Assembly (NCBI GenBank): GCA_900554695.1
Contig: USHV01000009.1
Location: forward strand, 13,968 to 77,967
DNA length: 64,000 bases
DNA from: an uncultured Prevotella sp.
GTDB taxonomy: Bacteria; Bacteroidota; Bacteroidia; Bacteroidales; Bacteroidaceae
Reading direction: 5' to 3'
Part shown: positions 55,187 through 63,088 of the stretch, in pieces
Layout: every line of letters begins with the position of its first letter
Numbering within the stretch: the first letter of the stretch is position 1
Program-made: the position numbers and the translations under genes
The notes under the pieces: generated by a model
The model's input: the letters and a program-made list of their open reading frames with translations, nothing else
What the model was told of the DNA's origin: nothing
The model's database searches: none

Positions 55187-55600
55187 TCAGACAAACCCCA
55201 CCACCTTATACATCTTTCCGTGCCGTGTCTTCACCTTCTTATACAGCACTCCGTCTGAAAGATAAAGTTTCTCCTTGTTGCGTCTGACAGTCTTCGGTTT
55301 GTGTATCTTCTCGACGAGAAGACCTATCGGCGGGCGCACTATCTCATATCTTGACGGCGCGAGTTTGCGGTAGTATCTGCCACCTTCGTCGTAGATGAAC
55401 TGCAGTCCGTTGAAGCTGACGTATATACTTTTTGAAGGTATTACGCTTATGGTTCTGCTTCCGAATGTTCTGTGGCTCGGTGCAACCACTTCAACTTTCT
55501 TTACTTTCTTTGCCTTCTTAGGCTTGTGCGGCTGTGCGAAAGAGTCTGTGCATGCGAGGCTCATCAATGCTGCCATCATGTAAATCATAACCTTTTTCAT
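55187..55600 (-). CDS. small secreted basic protein of unknown function
   Basis: 137 residues with signal peptide (MKKVMIYMMAALMSLACTDSFAQ). A Lys/Pro-rich stretch (PHKPKKAKKVKKVEVV) leads into a region with ISVIPSKSIYVSFNGLQFIYDEGGRYYRKLAPSRYEIVRPPIG, which resembles Bacteroidota secreted proteins of the DUF6515 type (from memory). No catalytic motif. Convergent with the PepSY gene. Function unknown. Confidence 0.7.
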   Translation of the reverse strand: MKKVMIYMMAALMSLACTDSFAQPHKPKKAKKVKKVEVVAPSHRTFGSRTISVIPSKSIYVSFNGLQFIYDEGGRYYRKLAPSRYEIVRPPIGLLVEKIHKPKTVRRNKEKLYLSDGVLYKKVKTRHGKMYKVVGFV

Positions 55601-55969
55601 AATCGTAAGTTTTTTGTGGTTGTTATTAGTTTGATGTTATTTCTCTCGTATGGTTTAATCCGATTACGTTTTGATAACGGTTTATAACCATTTGTGACAT
55701 GTTGTCAATCGCAGGTCTGCTGTCTTGTCCGGATAAATCCGGTAGGGTGAACGGTTGTCCGCTCTGTGCATACCCTGTGTTGTTTGTCTGATGCAAAGAT
55801 GGGAATAATATATGGCTCCTGCAAAATGATATCCCTAAAATGCAGTAGGGAAAAACCTAAACGTTGTGGGCTTTTCCCTATCCGGGGAATGACGGATGCG
55901 CTGTTAATGCAATGAGGCAAGGGTGGGGAGAGGCCAAAAACAAAGGGTTTTGTTTTGTCGGAAAGAGCG

Positions 55970-56101
55970 TTTGCACTATCTTTGCATAAGATAGGCTGCA
56001 CTCGGGAAAGCAAAAGCGAGCTTTCTTTCCGCTCGTTTGCACTATCTTTGCAAAAGACAAGCTGCACTCGGGAAAGTGGAGTAAAGTTTTATATCCACCC
56101 G
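55970..56101 (+). repeat. 66-bp promoter-bearing repeat, two copies, upstream of the glycosyltransferase gene
   Basis: Copies start at 55970 and 56036, exactly 66 bases apart, each beginning GTTTGCACTATCTTTGCA and containing GCTGCACTCGGGAAAG. The first has the dyad CTATCTTTGCATAAGATAG. Both carry a -7 box TATCTTTG (55978-55985 and 56044-56051). A degenerate third start (GTCTGCACC) lies at about 56101. The rest of 55601-55969 shows no gene or repeat that I can name. Confidence 0.85.
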
Positions 56102-56153
56102 TCTGCACCTTATTATTTAAAAGAAACATTCACGCGGCATACACATAAAAGGC

Positions 56154-57218
56154 ATGAAAGTATATTTTTATCACACACAGGACATAGCGTATATACGCAA
56201 ACGCATGGAGAAAGGAGAATTTCCGGCGCATTTCCTTTACGGAGCGACAGGACTGCCTGCCAACGGCATTGAGGTGGTATGGCACCGTTCGCGCCTCGGA
56301 CTGCCGCGCTGGCGCATGATGTTGCGCAATGCCTGGCTCATACTTACCTCGCGCGAGCATTTCGACGCCGTGTATGCCACGCATTACCGCGGCCTCGAAC
56401 TCATTGTCCTTCTGCGTGCCCTGCGTCTGTTCCGACGTCCTGTCGTGATATGGCACCATCAGCCTGTCATCACATCGCCGAGTATGTGGCGCGAGCGTTT
56501 CGGCCGTCTGTTCTACCGTGGGTTCGACCGTATGATATTCTTCTCGCAGAAACTCATCGACGACTCGCTGCGTTCGCCCAAGGCACGTCCCGAACGTCTG
56601 GTACTCGGACACTGGGGTGCCGATCTCAGATTCTACGACCGTGTGATGGCGGCAGGCACTCATGAGCGCACGGGATTCATATCCACGGGCAAGGAACTGC
56701 GCGACATGCCTACGCTCGTGAAGGCATTCAACCGCACCGGAGCACGGCTCGACATATACACCGGACGCAACACCGGCGGAGTGAACTACGAGGAAGTGTT
56801 CGCCGCCAATCCTCCGGCGGAGAACATCACGGTGCACTACGTCAACGGTCTGTGTCCCTACGAGCTCAGCATGAAGGTGGACCGCGCCGCCTGTGTGGTG
56901 ATATGCTGCAAGGAGACAAAATACACCGTGGGCCTTACTACGGTTGTTGAGGCTCTCGCTCTCGGCTTGCCCATCATCTGTAGCCGCAATCCTCAGATAC
57001 CGGTAGATTTCGATGCGGAGGGTTGCGGCATCACTGTGCCCTACTATGATGTGGACGGATGGGAGAAGGCTGTGCGCTACATAACGGATCATTCCGACGA
57101 GGCGCGTGAGATGGGACGCCGCGGACGCCGGTTGGCCGAGCGGTTGTTCAACGACGAACGGTGCGCCCGCGAGGTGGCTGGTGTGCTGCGCGAGGTGGTG
57201 GAGGAGAACCGGCGGTGA
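56154..57218 (+). CDS. glycosyltransferase, GT-B fold (family 4-like)
   Basis: 354 residues. N-terminal MKVYFYHTQDIAYIRKRMEKGEFPAHFLYG, a central IWHHQPVITSP and a C-terminal donor-binding part with YTVGLTTVVEALALGLPIICSRNPQIP (EX7E-like, near residue 275). Stand-alone gene, not in the main glycan clusters. Transcription probably starts from one of the two repeat-borne promoter boxes 100-175 bases upstream. Specificity unknown. Confidence 0.8.
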   Translation: MKVYFYHTQDIAYIRKRMEKGEFPAHFLYGATGLPANGIEVVWHRSRLGLPRWRMMLRNAWLILTSREHFDAVYATHYRGLELIVLLRALRLFRRPVVIWHHQPVITSPSMWRERFGRLFYRGFDRMIFFSQKLIDDSLRSPKARPERLVLGHWGADLRFYDRVMAAGTHERTGFISTGKELRDMPTLVKAFNRTGARLDIYTGRNTGGVNYEEVFAANPPAENITVHYVNGLCPYELSMKVDRAACVVICCKETKYTVGLTTVVEALALGLPIICSRNPQIPVDFDAEGCGITVPYYDVDGWEKAVRYITDHSDEAREMGRRGRRLAERLFNDERCAREVAGVLREVVEENRR

Positions 57219-57228
57219 CACAGCACAG

Positions 57229-57250
57229 CCGTACAGGGTTGATTGTACGG
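57229..57250 (+). other. hairpin after the glycosyltransferase gene
   Basis: CCGTAC (57229-57234) pairs with GTACGG (57245-57250). No T run directly behind it. In the gap 57219-57545 I see no gene; an open stretch from 57384 to 57545 in frame with the next gene has no coding character. Confidence 0.4.
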
Positions 57251-57545
57251 CGGTGAAGGCGGGTGAAAGTGTATTATAAGTTAATTTGTCTTAATACTTT
57301 CAGATTGTCGCTTTTTTTTTGTTTATGTGAGGATGTTTTGCTAAATTGCACTGAAAACGATACGGTCTGTAATTTGCATACCGTTGTGCAGCATCATGAA
57401 ACTGCCGTTCCCGAACTGTCGCATGGCGCATCCTGCGTCCGGTACGGCTACAAACGGCACAGGCAAATACGGCCGACGGCAGCGGAATAAGAACCGGATA
57501 AAAAGACAACCCACATATATTAACCACATAAAAACATATATGCCT

Positions 57546-58076
57546 ATGAAAGGATACATACTTTCTTTCTTTATGATGTTGGCAGCCCTGATGCTGTCCA
57601 CGCTTTCGTTTCTTGTGCACAATGTGGATGTGGTTTATTCGCTTCCCGGAATTGTGCTTGCTGCGATAGTTCTGTTGCGAATGCGCTACGTGCGTCGCAA
57701 AGGTCTTGACGAGCGTCGCCATGCCTTGGCTTTGGTGTGCGGATGGCTCTTCTTTTTCTTCATTCTTATGGGACCGGTGTATGTCGATGATTATCCTGTG
57801 TACTCCATGTCGATTGTTCTCGGCTGGGGTCTGGCGATTGCGATGGCATGTCTCTACCACAGATACCGCAGTGTGGCTGTAGGAGCAGCGGGTGTCGTTG
57901 TGTGGCTCGCTTTCATCTTCCTGACCATTCCTACATGGGGTGAGTACTGCGAGAAGGTGAGAAGCGCCCGCGAACACAAGACTGAGAAGTGCAGGAAGGT
58001 GGAAGCACGGTCGGCTGATGCCGGCAGCACGCTGTCGGTTGTGACCGTTGGAACGACGTCTGACGTGCAGGCTTAG
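57546..58076 (+). CDS. membrane protein of unknown function
   Basis: 176 residues from the ATG at 57546 (57540 is an alternative two codons earlier). About five hydrophobic helices (LSFFMMLAALMLSTLSFL, SLPGIVLAAIVLLRM, ALALVCGWLFFFFILMGPVY, MSIVLGWGLAIAMACLY, AVGAAGVVVWLAFIFLTIP) and a charged cytoplasmic-looking tail. No family recognised. It ends 22 bases before a strong terminator. Confidence 0.65.
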   Translation: MKGYILSFFMMLAALMLSTLSFLVHNVDVVYSLPGIVLAAIVLLRMRYVRRKGLDERRHALALVCGWLFFFFILMGPVYVDDYPVYSMSIVLGWGLAIAMACLYHRYRSVAVGAAGVVVWLAFIFLTIPTWGEYCEKVRSAREHKTEKCRKVEARSADAGSTLSVVTVGTTSDVQA

Positions 58077-58098
58077 GCTTGTCGCGCCCTATCATATA

Positions 58099-58130
58099 GC
58101 CGCAGGGATGGTTTTCCTTGCGGCTTTTTT
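58099..58130 (+). terminator. intrinsic terminator of the small membrane protein gene
   Basis: GCCGCA-G-GGA pairs with TCC-T-TGCGGC around TGGTTT (58099-58124), followed by six Ts. Confidence 0.9.
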
Positions 58131-58242
58131 GTCTTGCGGCGGTCGGTACGGGGCTTCGTGGCTTGTCCGTCTGCCGGGATATGGGCGGTGAGCGAGGCGC
58201 GAAAACGGGGAGACAACGCCGTGTTCATACACCGTCCGGTTC

Positions 58243-58671
58243 TGTATAAATATACACTCACGACCGTATATTTATGCAACACGGCTGATGCTCAACTGCG
58301 TGAGAATTGAATATTTGTGGGCAAGAGCACGTTTGGACGCAAATACGCGAGTTTTGAGAGGTTTGCGTAAAGTGCTGATAATCATACTGGTTACGCTTAT
58401 GCGTACTTTCATCCGCCTTCCGATGCTTTGCAAAAGAGCCCATTTCGCCTTGCAAAAGAGCCCATTTCGGCCTGCGATAAAGCCTATATCGTGCCATGAA
58501 ATGGGCTTAATCGGACTGCAAAACAGGCCATTTCGCAGAGCAACCCCCTCCAAAACGCTCCGCCGGAATATGAAAAACGCCTCGTAATTCACCGATTTAA
58601 GGTTCGTTAACTTCTCTTTTGCGAAAAATATTTGTCAAAATTCTTTACTTTCAGAAGTGTATATTTATTCA
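58243..58671 (+). mobile_element. 429-bp MITE-like element, second subtype, copy F
   Basis: Bounded by TGTATAAATATACA (58243-58256) and TGTATATTTATTCA (58658-58671), with a further CGTATATTTATGCA at 58265-58278. The leader shares CGTGAGAATTGAATATTTG with the minus strand of copy E and GGACGCAAATACGCG with copies A-C. Five clear 22-bp units are at 58429-58538 (a sixth degenerate to 58560). Tail: CTCTTTTGCGAAAAATATTT. It lies in the convergent gap 58077-58838. Confidence 0.8.
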
Positions 58672-58838
58672 TTTATGGCGGCTGAACGGGCGTTGTGGGG
58701 AGCGCGGATAAAAAGAAAAAAGGGTGGAGCAGAATATGTGGAAGTATAAGAAAAGAGGAAAGAATAGATTTTTGTGGCAGTCCGCAAACATGTGTATGCG
58801 GACTGCCGATATTATGCTGAGATGGTACTAAGTGTCGT

Positions 58839-60782
58839 TCAGTTGGGGAAATAGGGCTGTGGCTGGAACCAGTCAGGGCTGTTTGATATTTTCTCAACCA
58901 TGTCTTCGGGCATCTGTTTGATCTCGCCGGATGCGACGAGCGCGTCCATGTCGGCCTTGAACTCGTTGTACATTTCGGGCGTCATGATGTAATACTTCGT
59001 TCCGTAATCATCTATCCGTAGCGCTATCTGCCGCAGATATCCCCATCTTTCGAAGTAAGGCATTAGGTTGTAGCCTGCGAGTCGGCTTGTCTTGCGTATG
59101 AAGTTCATGATGAACGGCACTGTGTTTTCCGACGGGTCGCAGTGGTCTTCGGTTATGTAGTTGTCCTTCACCCAGCACGATTCGGGGAAACGGCGGCGCA
59201 GTTCGGCCAGCTTTCCGTTGGCGTTGTTGTTCTGAGCGCTGGCTATGAGCTCGTATTTGTCGGCCTTGCCTTTCTTCTCTATTTGCGAGCCTTTCTTGTT
59301 GTCGTTCTGCCGCAGAGCCTCATACCAGTCGGGAGCGAAGTCGGGCACGCCGTTCGTAGTGAAATAATTGAACAGCATGATGAGCGGACACAACGCACCG
59401 TCATGAGCCTCCGAGTAGGCCACGGCGCGCAGAGGATTGCGCGAGTAAGGCGTTATGAGCGAGTCGCTCATGGCTTGCAGTGCGGCGTGGAGCTTGGCGT
59501 TGTATGCGAATTTGTCGCGGTCGGCGTAGGCGTTTTTGCGTTGTTGGCTTACAACCGTGCCTGAACTATAGCCCTGGTCGTTGAAAAACTGCGCACGGGC
59601 AGGGGCCCATTGCCCGAGTTTATCAGAAGTGCGGTAGCCCATCTTCATTATGTTGTAGTACGCTTGCAGGTTGTTGGACACCTCACCCATGCCTGCCCAG
59701 TTGAAGTAAGGTGTCATCTGGTGCAGGTGTCCCCACTCATGGCTGAGCCCCCAGATGGCGTCGTTGTCGTTTTCTACTATGTTACGGCAGTCCAGAACGC
59801 GCGGTTCCTGGTCAACGTGGAATGATACGCCCAGTCCGTCCTGATACATATAATAAGTATAGTTTACGTAAGCCATGGTGCGGTTCTTTGGTATCCTGTC
59901 GTATTTCTCTATTCCCAGCTGGCGGTGTTCCCACGCTACGAGCGAGTCGAGCACGTTCATGTACTGGCGGAAGCCGGGCTTTCCGTCGCGCGACTTGCAG
60001 TATTTTGCAAGTCCCTTTGATGTCCATATGGAGTGCACCTTACGGCCGAGCACGTCCATACATATGTTCGGTGCCTTGTTGCAGAGGGCCATCATCTCCT
60101 CGTTTGTCTTGTCCGGCGAGAGATAACCGTTCACCTGTCCATTGACGAAATGCACTTTCAGGGCCGGGCGTTTCTCCGGTTTCTCGTCGGCGTAATAGCA
60201 GATGTATGCCAGAGCATTCCATTCGCCGTCATAGCCGATGGTATTGATGCCGTTCTTCAGTTCGTATGTTTTTATTTCAGGAAAGCCTCCGTCGAAGTTC
60301 TGTCCTACTTTCCCGACATACCATTCCACCGTCTTGAGCTCCGCTTTCATGTCCTTCGGAAGGCCGTCGACGACGATTGTCTGGCTCGACATGGCGGGAA
60401 TGTTTATTCCGGTGACGCCAGCAATCTGGTCGTAATGCTTGCCTGGAGCGTTCCATTGGCGTGCGAGAGTTTCGTAGGACAGATTACATTCGTATTCGGC
60501 AACGCGGTAGGCGGTTTCGTAAGTTCCATCCATGATGCTGTTGGCAAGGTTGCGCAGCGTTGCGTCCTGCAGTCGGTCTATCTGCGAACGGGTGACTTTC
60601 TTCTTCAGACGGGTCATAAGCTTGTCGGCGAAGATGTCCGAAGGCTCTACTTCACCGGTGACTTCTGTCTGACTTACTGTATGTGGTACTGATGCTGAGA
60701 CCATCGTTTCGGGCATAAGTAACAGTCCCGACAGCATAATACCGAGCATGGTTCTCTTTACGATAATGATATTTTTATTCAT
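58839..60782 (-). CDS. M60-like (enhancin/mucinase type) zinc metallopeptidase, secreted
   Basis: 647 residues. Secretion signal (MLGIMLSGLLLMPETMVSAS after a short basic start). The zinc site is LSHEWGHLHQMTPYFNWAGMGEVSNN near residues 360-385: HExxH, then a Glu, the gluzincin arrangement of the M60/enhancin family, and HEWGHxxQ is its usual form. An N-terminal accessory domain precedes it. M60-like proteases of gut and oral bacteria cut mucins and other glycoproteins, so a role in host or food glycoprotein use is inferred. -7 box TAAATTTG at 60832-60825 (minus strand). Confidence 0.88.
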   Translation of the reverse strand: MNKNIIIVKRTMLGIMLSGLLLMPETMVSASVPHTVSQTEVTGEVEPSDIFADKLMTRLKKKVTRSQIDRLQDATLRNLANSIMDGTYETAYRVAEYECNLSYETLARQWNAPGKHYDQIAGVTGINIPAMSSQTIVVDGLPKDMKAELKTVEWYVGKVGQNFDGGFPEIKTYELKNGINTIGYDGEWNALAYICYYADEKPEKRPALKVHFVNGQVNGYLSPDKTNEEMMALCNKAPNICMDVLGRKVHSIWTSKGLAKYCKSRDGKPGFRQYMNVLDSLVAWEHRQLGIEKYDRIPKNRTMAYVNYTYYMYQDGLGVSFHVDQEPRVLDCRNIVENDNDAIWGLSHEWGHLHQMTPYFNWAGMGEVSNNLQAYYNIMKMGYRTSDKLGQWAPARAQFFNDQGYSSGTVVSQQRKNAYADRDKFAYNAKLHAALQAMSDSLITPYSRNPLRAVAYSEAHDGALCPLIMLFNYFTTNGVPDFAPDWYEALRQNDNKKGSQIEKKGKADKYELIASAQNNNANGKLAELRRRFPESCWVKDNYITEDHCDPSENTVPFIMNFIRKTSRLAGYNLMPYFERWGYLRQIALRIDDYGTKYYIMTPEMYNEFKADMDALVASGEIKQMPEDMVEKISNSPDWFQPQPYFPN

Positions 60783-60824
60783 GTGTTTTACGTAAAAGTA
60801 GTAATGATTGTGTAGAGGTTACTG

Positions 60825-60832
60825 CAAATTTA
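60825..60832 (-). promoter_or_regulatory. -7 box of the metallopeptidase gene
   Basis: TAAATTTG on the minus strand, about 43 bases before the start codon at 60782. Confidence 0.6.
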
Positions 60833-60980
60833 AGCCTTTTCGGCCACATAATCGTATTCTTTATATTATTATTTCATAATACTGGTGATTATGTATTAAC
60901 GGACTGCAGATGTCGTGTCTTTTTTATGTAGGGTGTGTGGAAAAGTGGTTCCAGAAATAAGGTTTGTATATAAATAATAC

Positions 60981-61076
60981 ACCCGATAGGGTATAATAAT
61001 TAAAAATAATAATAAAATTATACCCTAAAAGGTATAATGAATGTGTTTAATTTGTATATTTGTACCCAAACGGGTA
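60981..61076 (+). promoter_or_regulatory. promoter and three operator palindromes of the hipBST-like operon
   Basis: Three inverted repeats with the same half-site: ACCC-GATA-GGGT (60981-60992), ATTATACC-CTAAAA-GGTATAAT (61017-61038) and TACCC-AAAC-GGGTA (61063-61076). Their centres are 41 and 42 bp apart, close to four helical turns. The -7 box TATATTTG (61055-61062) touches the third one, so a repressor bound there would block transcription. Autoregulation by the HTH protein encoded next is inferred. Confidence 0.75.
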
Positions 61077-61080
61077 TAAA

Positions 61081-61308
61081 ATGGAAGACAGGGAAATAGC
61101 CGCTTTTGTGAAAGAGATGAGAAAGAAGTTCAACCTCACGCAAGTGGACCTGGCCGACAAATCGGGCGTGGGGCTGCGCTTCGTACGTGAGTTGGAACAG
61201 GGCAAACAGACCTTGCGCATGGACAAGATAAACCAGGTGCTGAGCCTTTTCGGCCGGCAGGTGGGTGCCGTGGAGATAGGAGGCGAGGGCCGGGCACGCG
61301 AGAAATGA
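61081..61308 (+). CDS. hipB: HipB-like antitoxin / repressor (XRE-family HTH)
   Basis: 75 residues from the ATG at 61081, which is 5 bases after the third operator; a TTG further upstream lies in the promoter box and is rejected. XRE-type helix-turn-helix at about 8-57: IAAFVKEMRKKFNLTQVDLADKSGVGLRFVRELEQGKQTLRMDKINQVLSLFG, the usual HipB pattern. The last residues (GEGRAREK) are encoded by the first unit of a 22-bp repeat array. In HipBST systems HipB is the DNA-binding partner while HipS neutralises the kinase; this division is assumed here. Confidence 0.85.
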   Translation: MEDREIAAFVKEMRKKFNLTQVDLADKSGVGLRFVRELEQGKQTLRMDKINQVLSLFGRQVGAVEIGGEGRAREK

Positions 61309-61413
61309 CTGCCGGACGCGCGGTGAATGATTGCCGTATGCACCTGGGATGAAGGTCGGACGCGCTTGAGATGAAGTCCGGATGCGCGAGGGATGACTGC
61401 CGGAACATGAACA
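61282..61413. repeat. 22-bp tandem array inside the hip operon, 6 units, core GATGACTGCCGGACGCGCG
   Basis: Units start at 61282, 61304, 61326, 61348, 61370 and 61392. The first lies inside the hipB reading frame and supplies its last codons and, with the next unit, the stop. Units 2-6 each begin (A/G)ATGA, so each offers an overlapping stop/start in a different frame. It separates hipB from hipS and is unlike other intergenic sequence of such operons. Confidence 0.88.
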
Positions 61414-61432
61414 TTAATACACATCAGTGAGT

Positions 61433-61759
61433 ATGAAGACAGCGCTTGTATATCTTTACGACCGCCTCGCAGGGCGGTTGACGGAGGACGAAAACGGTTT
61501 CACGTTCTGTTACGACCGTGAGTTTCTTGCTTCGGACGATGCTGAGGCCGTGAGCCTTACGCTTCCGCTGACCGACGAACCGTATCACGACACTGTGCTG
61601 TTCCCCTTCTTCGACGGACTGATACCCGAGGGTTGGCTGCTCGGAATAGCCGAGAGGAGCTGGAAGATAAACCAGCGCGACCGCATGTCGCTGCTCATGG
61701 TGTGCTGCAAGGACTGCATAGGGGCGGTGAGTGTGGTGCCCGAAAAGGACGAGGAATGA
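61433..61759 (+). CDS. hipS: HipS-like protein (HipA N-terminal subdomain)
   Basis: 108 residues from the ATG at 61433 (a GTG at 61427 is an alternative). Matches the HipA N-terminal 'couple' domain only: MKTALVYLYDRLAGRLTEDENGFTFCYD, then SLTLPLTDEPYHDTVLFPFFDGLIPEGWLL, ending near VCCKDCIGAVSVVPE. It is about the size of E. coli HipS and carries no kinase residues. In the E. coli HipBST system this piece is the antitoxin. Here it lies between the HTH gene and the kinase gene, the same order. Confidence 0.85.
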   Translation: MKTALVYLYDRLAGRLTEDENGFTFCYDREFLASDDAEAVSLTLPLTDEPYHDTVLFPFFDGLIPEGWLLGIAERSWKINQRDRMSLLMVCCKDCIGAVSVVPEKDEE

Positions 61760-61824
61760 CTCCGGCGGCGCATCGCTTCTGGCCATGCGGCGGACCGGGA
61801 AGTATTTTATAAAAAGCAATAATC

Positions 61825-62781
61825 ATGGACTGCGACTCTAAAAGAATATGCCTGCATTGCTACAAACCGCTGAAGGACGGGCAGACAGACTATCATCCGG
61901 CGTGCGCACGCAAGTTTTTCGGTACGCGCGAGGCGCCGTCGCTGCCTTACGTCCGCTCGCAGTTGGGCGACCTGGCGCGGCAGGTGGTGCGCAGTCAGAG
62001 CACTCTGACGGGTGTGCAGGCCAAGCTCTCGCTCGACATAGACAAGGGCGGGCGCAACCAGCCCGACCGTTTCACCATAGTGGGTCTGTGGGGACGGTTC
62101 ATCCTCAAGCCGCAGACGGGAACGTACAGGGCGCTGCCCGAGCTTGAGGACCTCACCATGCACTTGGCCGAGGCGGTGAAGATTAACGTGGTGCCTCACA
62201 GCCTGATACGCTTCAGCGACGGCGAACTGTGCTACATCACGAGGCGTGTCGACCGCACGGAGACGGGCGCGAAGGTGCCGATGGAGGACATGTGCCAGCT
62301 CACGGAACGTCTGACGGAATATAAATATAAAGGTTCGTACGAGCAGATAGCCAAGGCGATAAAGAAGTATTCGTCGGCTCCGAAGCTCGACCTCGTGAAC
62401 TTCTGGGAGGTGGTGGTGTTCTCGTGGATAACCGGAAACGCCGACATGCACCTCAAGAACTTCTCGCTCTACAACAACATTGGCATGGGATATACGCTCA
62501 CTCCGGCCTACGACATGGTGGCTACGGCGCTCATCATGCCCGACGACCCCGAGGAACTGGCCCTCACGCTCAACGGTAAGAAGCGCAAGCTGCACCGTTC
62601 GGATTTCATAAAGTCGATAACGGCGTCGGGCATCGACGAGAAGGTGATAGACAATATGGCAAAGAGATTCAGCCGCGCCATCACGAAATGGTTCGAGATA
62701 ATAGACCGTTCGTTTGTGCCCGACGACATGAAGAGGCAATACAAGAACCTCATACTGCGGCGCATAGTGATGCTGAAATGA
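61825..62781 (+). CDS. hipT: HipT-like Ser/Thr kinase toxin (HipA C-terminal part) with N-terminal zinc motif
   Basis: 318 residues. Starts with a C9-x2-C12...H24-x2-C27 motif (CLHCYKPLKDGQTDYHPACA), a likely zinc finger. The Gly-rich loop reads S-T-L-T-G-V-Q-A-K (residues 59-67); the ATP lysine is in FILKP (K95), the catalytic Asp in TGNADMHLKNFS (D207) and the metal Asp in TPAYDMV (D230). HipT and HipA phosphorylate tRNA synthetases (TrpS and GltX respectively in E. coli), stopping translation. In E. coli HipT the loop has S-I-S; here it is T-L-T, so autophosphorylation on Thr is possible. All kinase residues are intact. Confidence 0.87.
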   Translation: MDCDSKRICLHCYKPLKDGQTDYHPACARKFFGTREAPSLPYVRSQLGDLARQVVRSQSTLTGVQAKLSLDIDKGGRNQPDRFTIVGLWGRFILKPQTGTYRALPELEDLTMHLAEAVKINVVPHSLIRFSDGELCYITRRVDRTETGAKVPMEDMCQLTERLTEYKYKGSYEQIAKAIKKYSSAPKLDLVNFWEVVVFSWITGNADMHLKNFSLYNNIGMGYTLTPAYDMVATALIMPDDPEELALTLNGKKRKLHRSDFIKSITASGIDEKVIDNMAKRFSRAITKWFEIIDRSFVPDDMKRQYKNLILRRIVMLK

Positions 62782-62804
62782 CGACGGGGGCGTGTGTCCG
62801 GAGC

Positions 62805-62936
62805 GCGCGATATTATAATATGGTGCTCACAATATCATCATTCGTTTTTCACATTATCATAATTCTGTGCTCACATTATCATAATTCTGTGTTCACCATA
62901 TCATAATATGGTCAGCGCATTATCATTATATCATCC
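62805..62936. repeat. 22-bp tandem array, 6 units, core TCACATTATCATAATTCTG
   Basis: Units start at 62805, 62827, 62849, 62871, 62893 and 62915, beginning 24 bases after the hipT stop. Units 4 and 3 differ at few positions. The units are dyads around TATCATA, and arms change together: CACATTAT...ATAATTCTGTG in one, ACCATAT...ATATGGT in another. The core is unrelated to the element that follows 150 bases later. Confidence 0.88.
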
Positions 62937-63088
62937 GCAGGTTATGGCTCAATAGAACTTCTGTGAGCAGGTGTTTCAATGGAAAGGTCGCGATTTCAAT
63001 ATATTATAAGTATTTTCCGAGACTGAATAAAACAGTATAAAACCACTGATAAGAGTTGTTTTCTTGTGCAGGATAAAGAACGATATGG

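Noticed and set aside
61310..61432. A fourth small gene between hipB and hipS
   Set aside because: All short frames there are made by the 22-bp repeats with repeated ATG and TGA; no coding signal.
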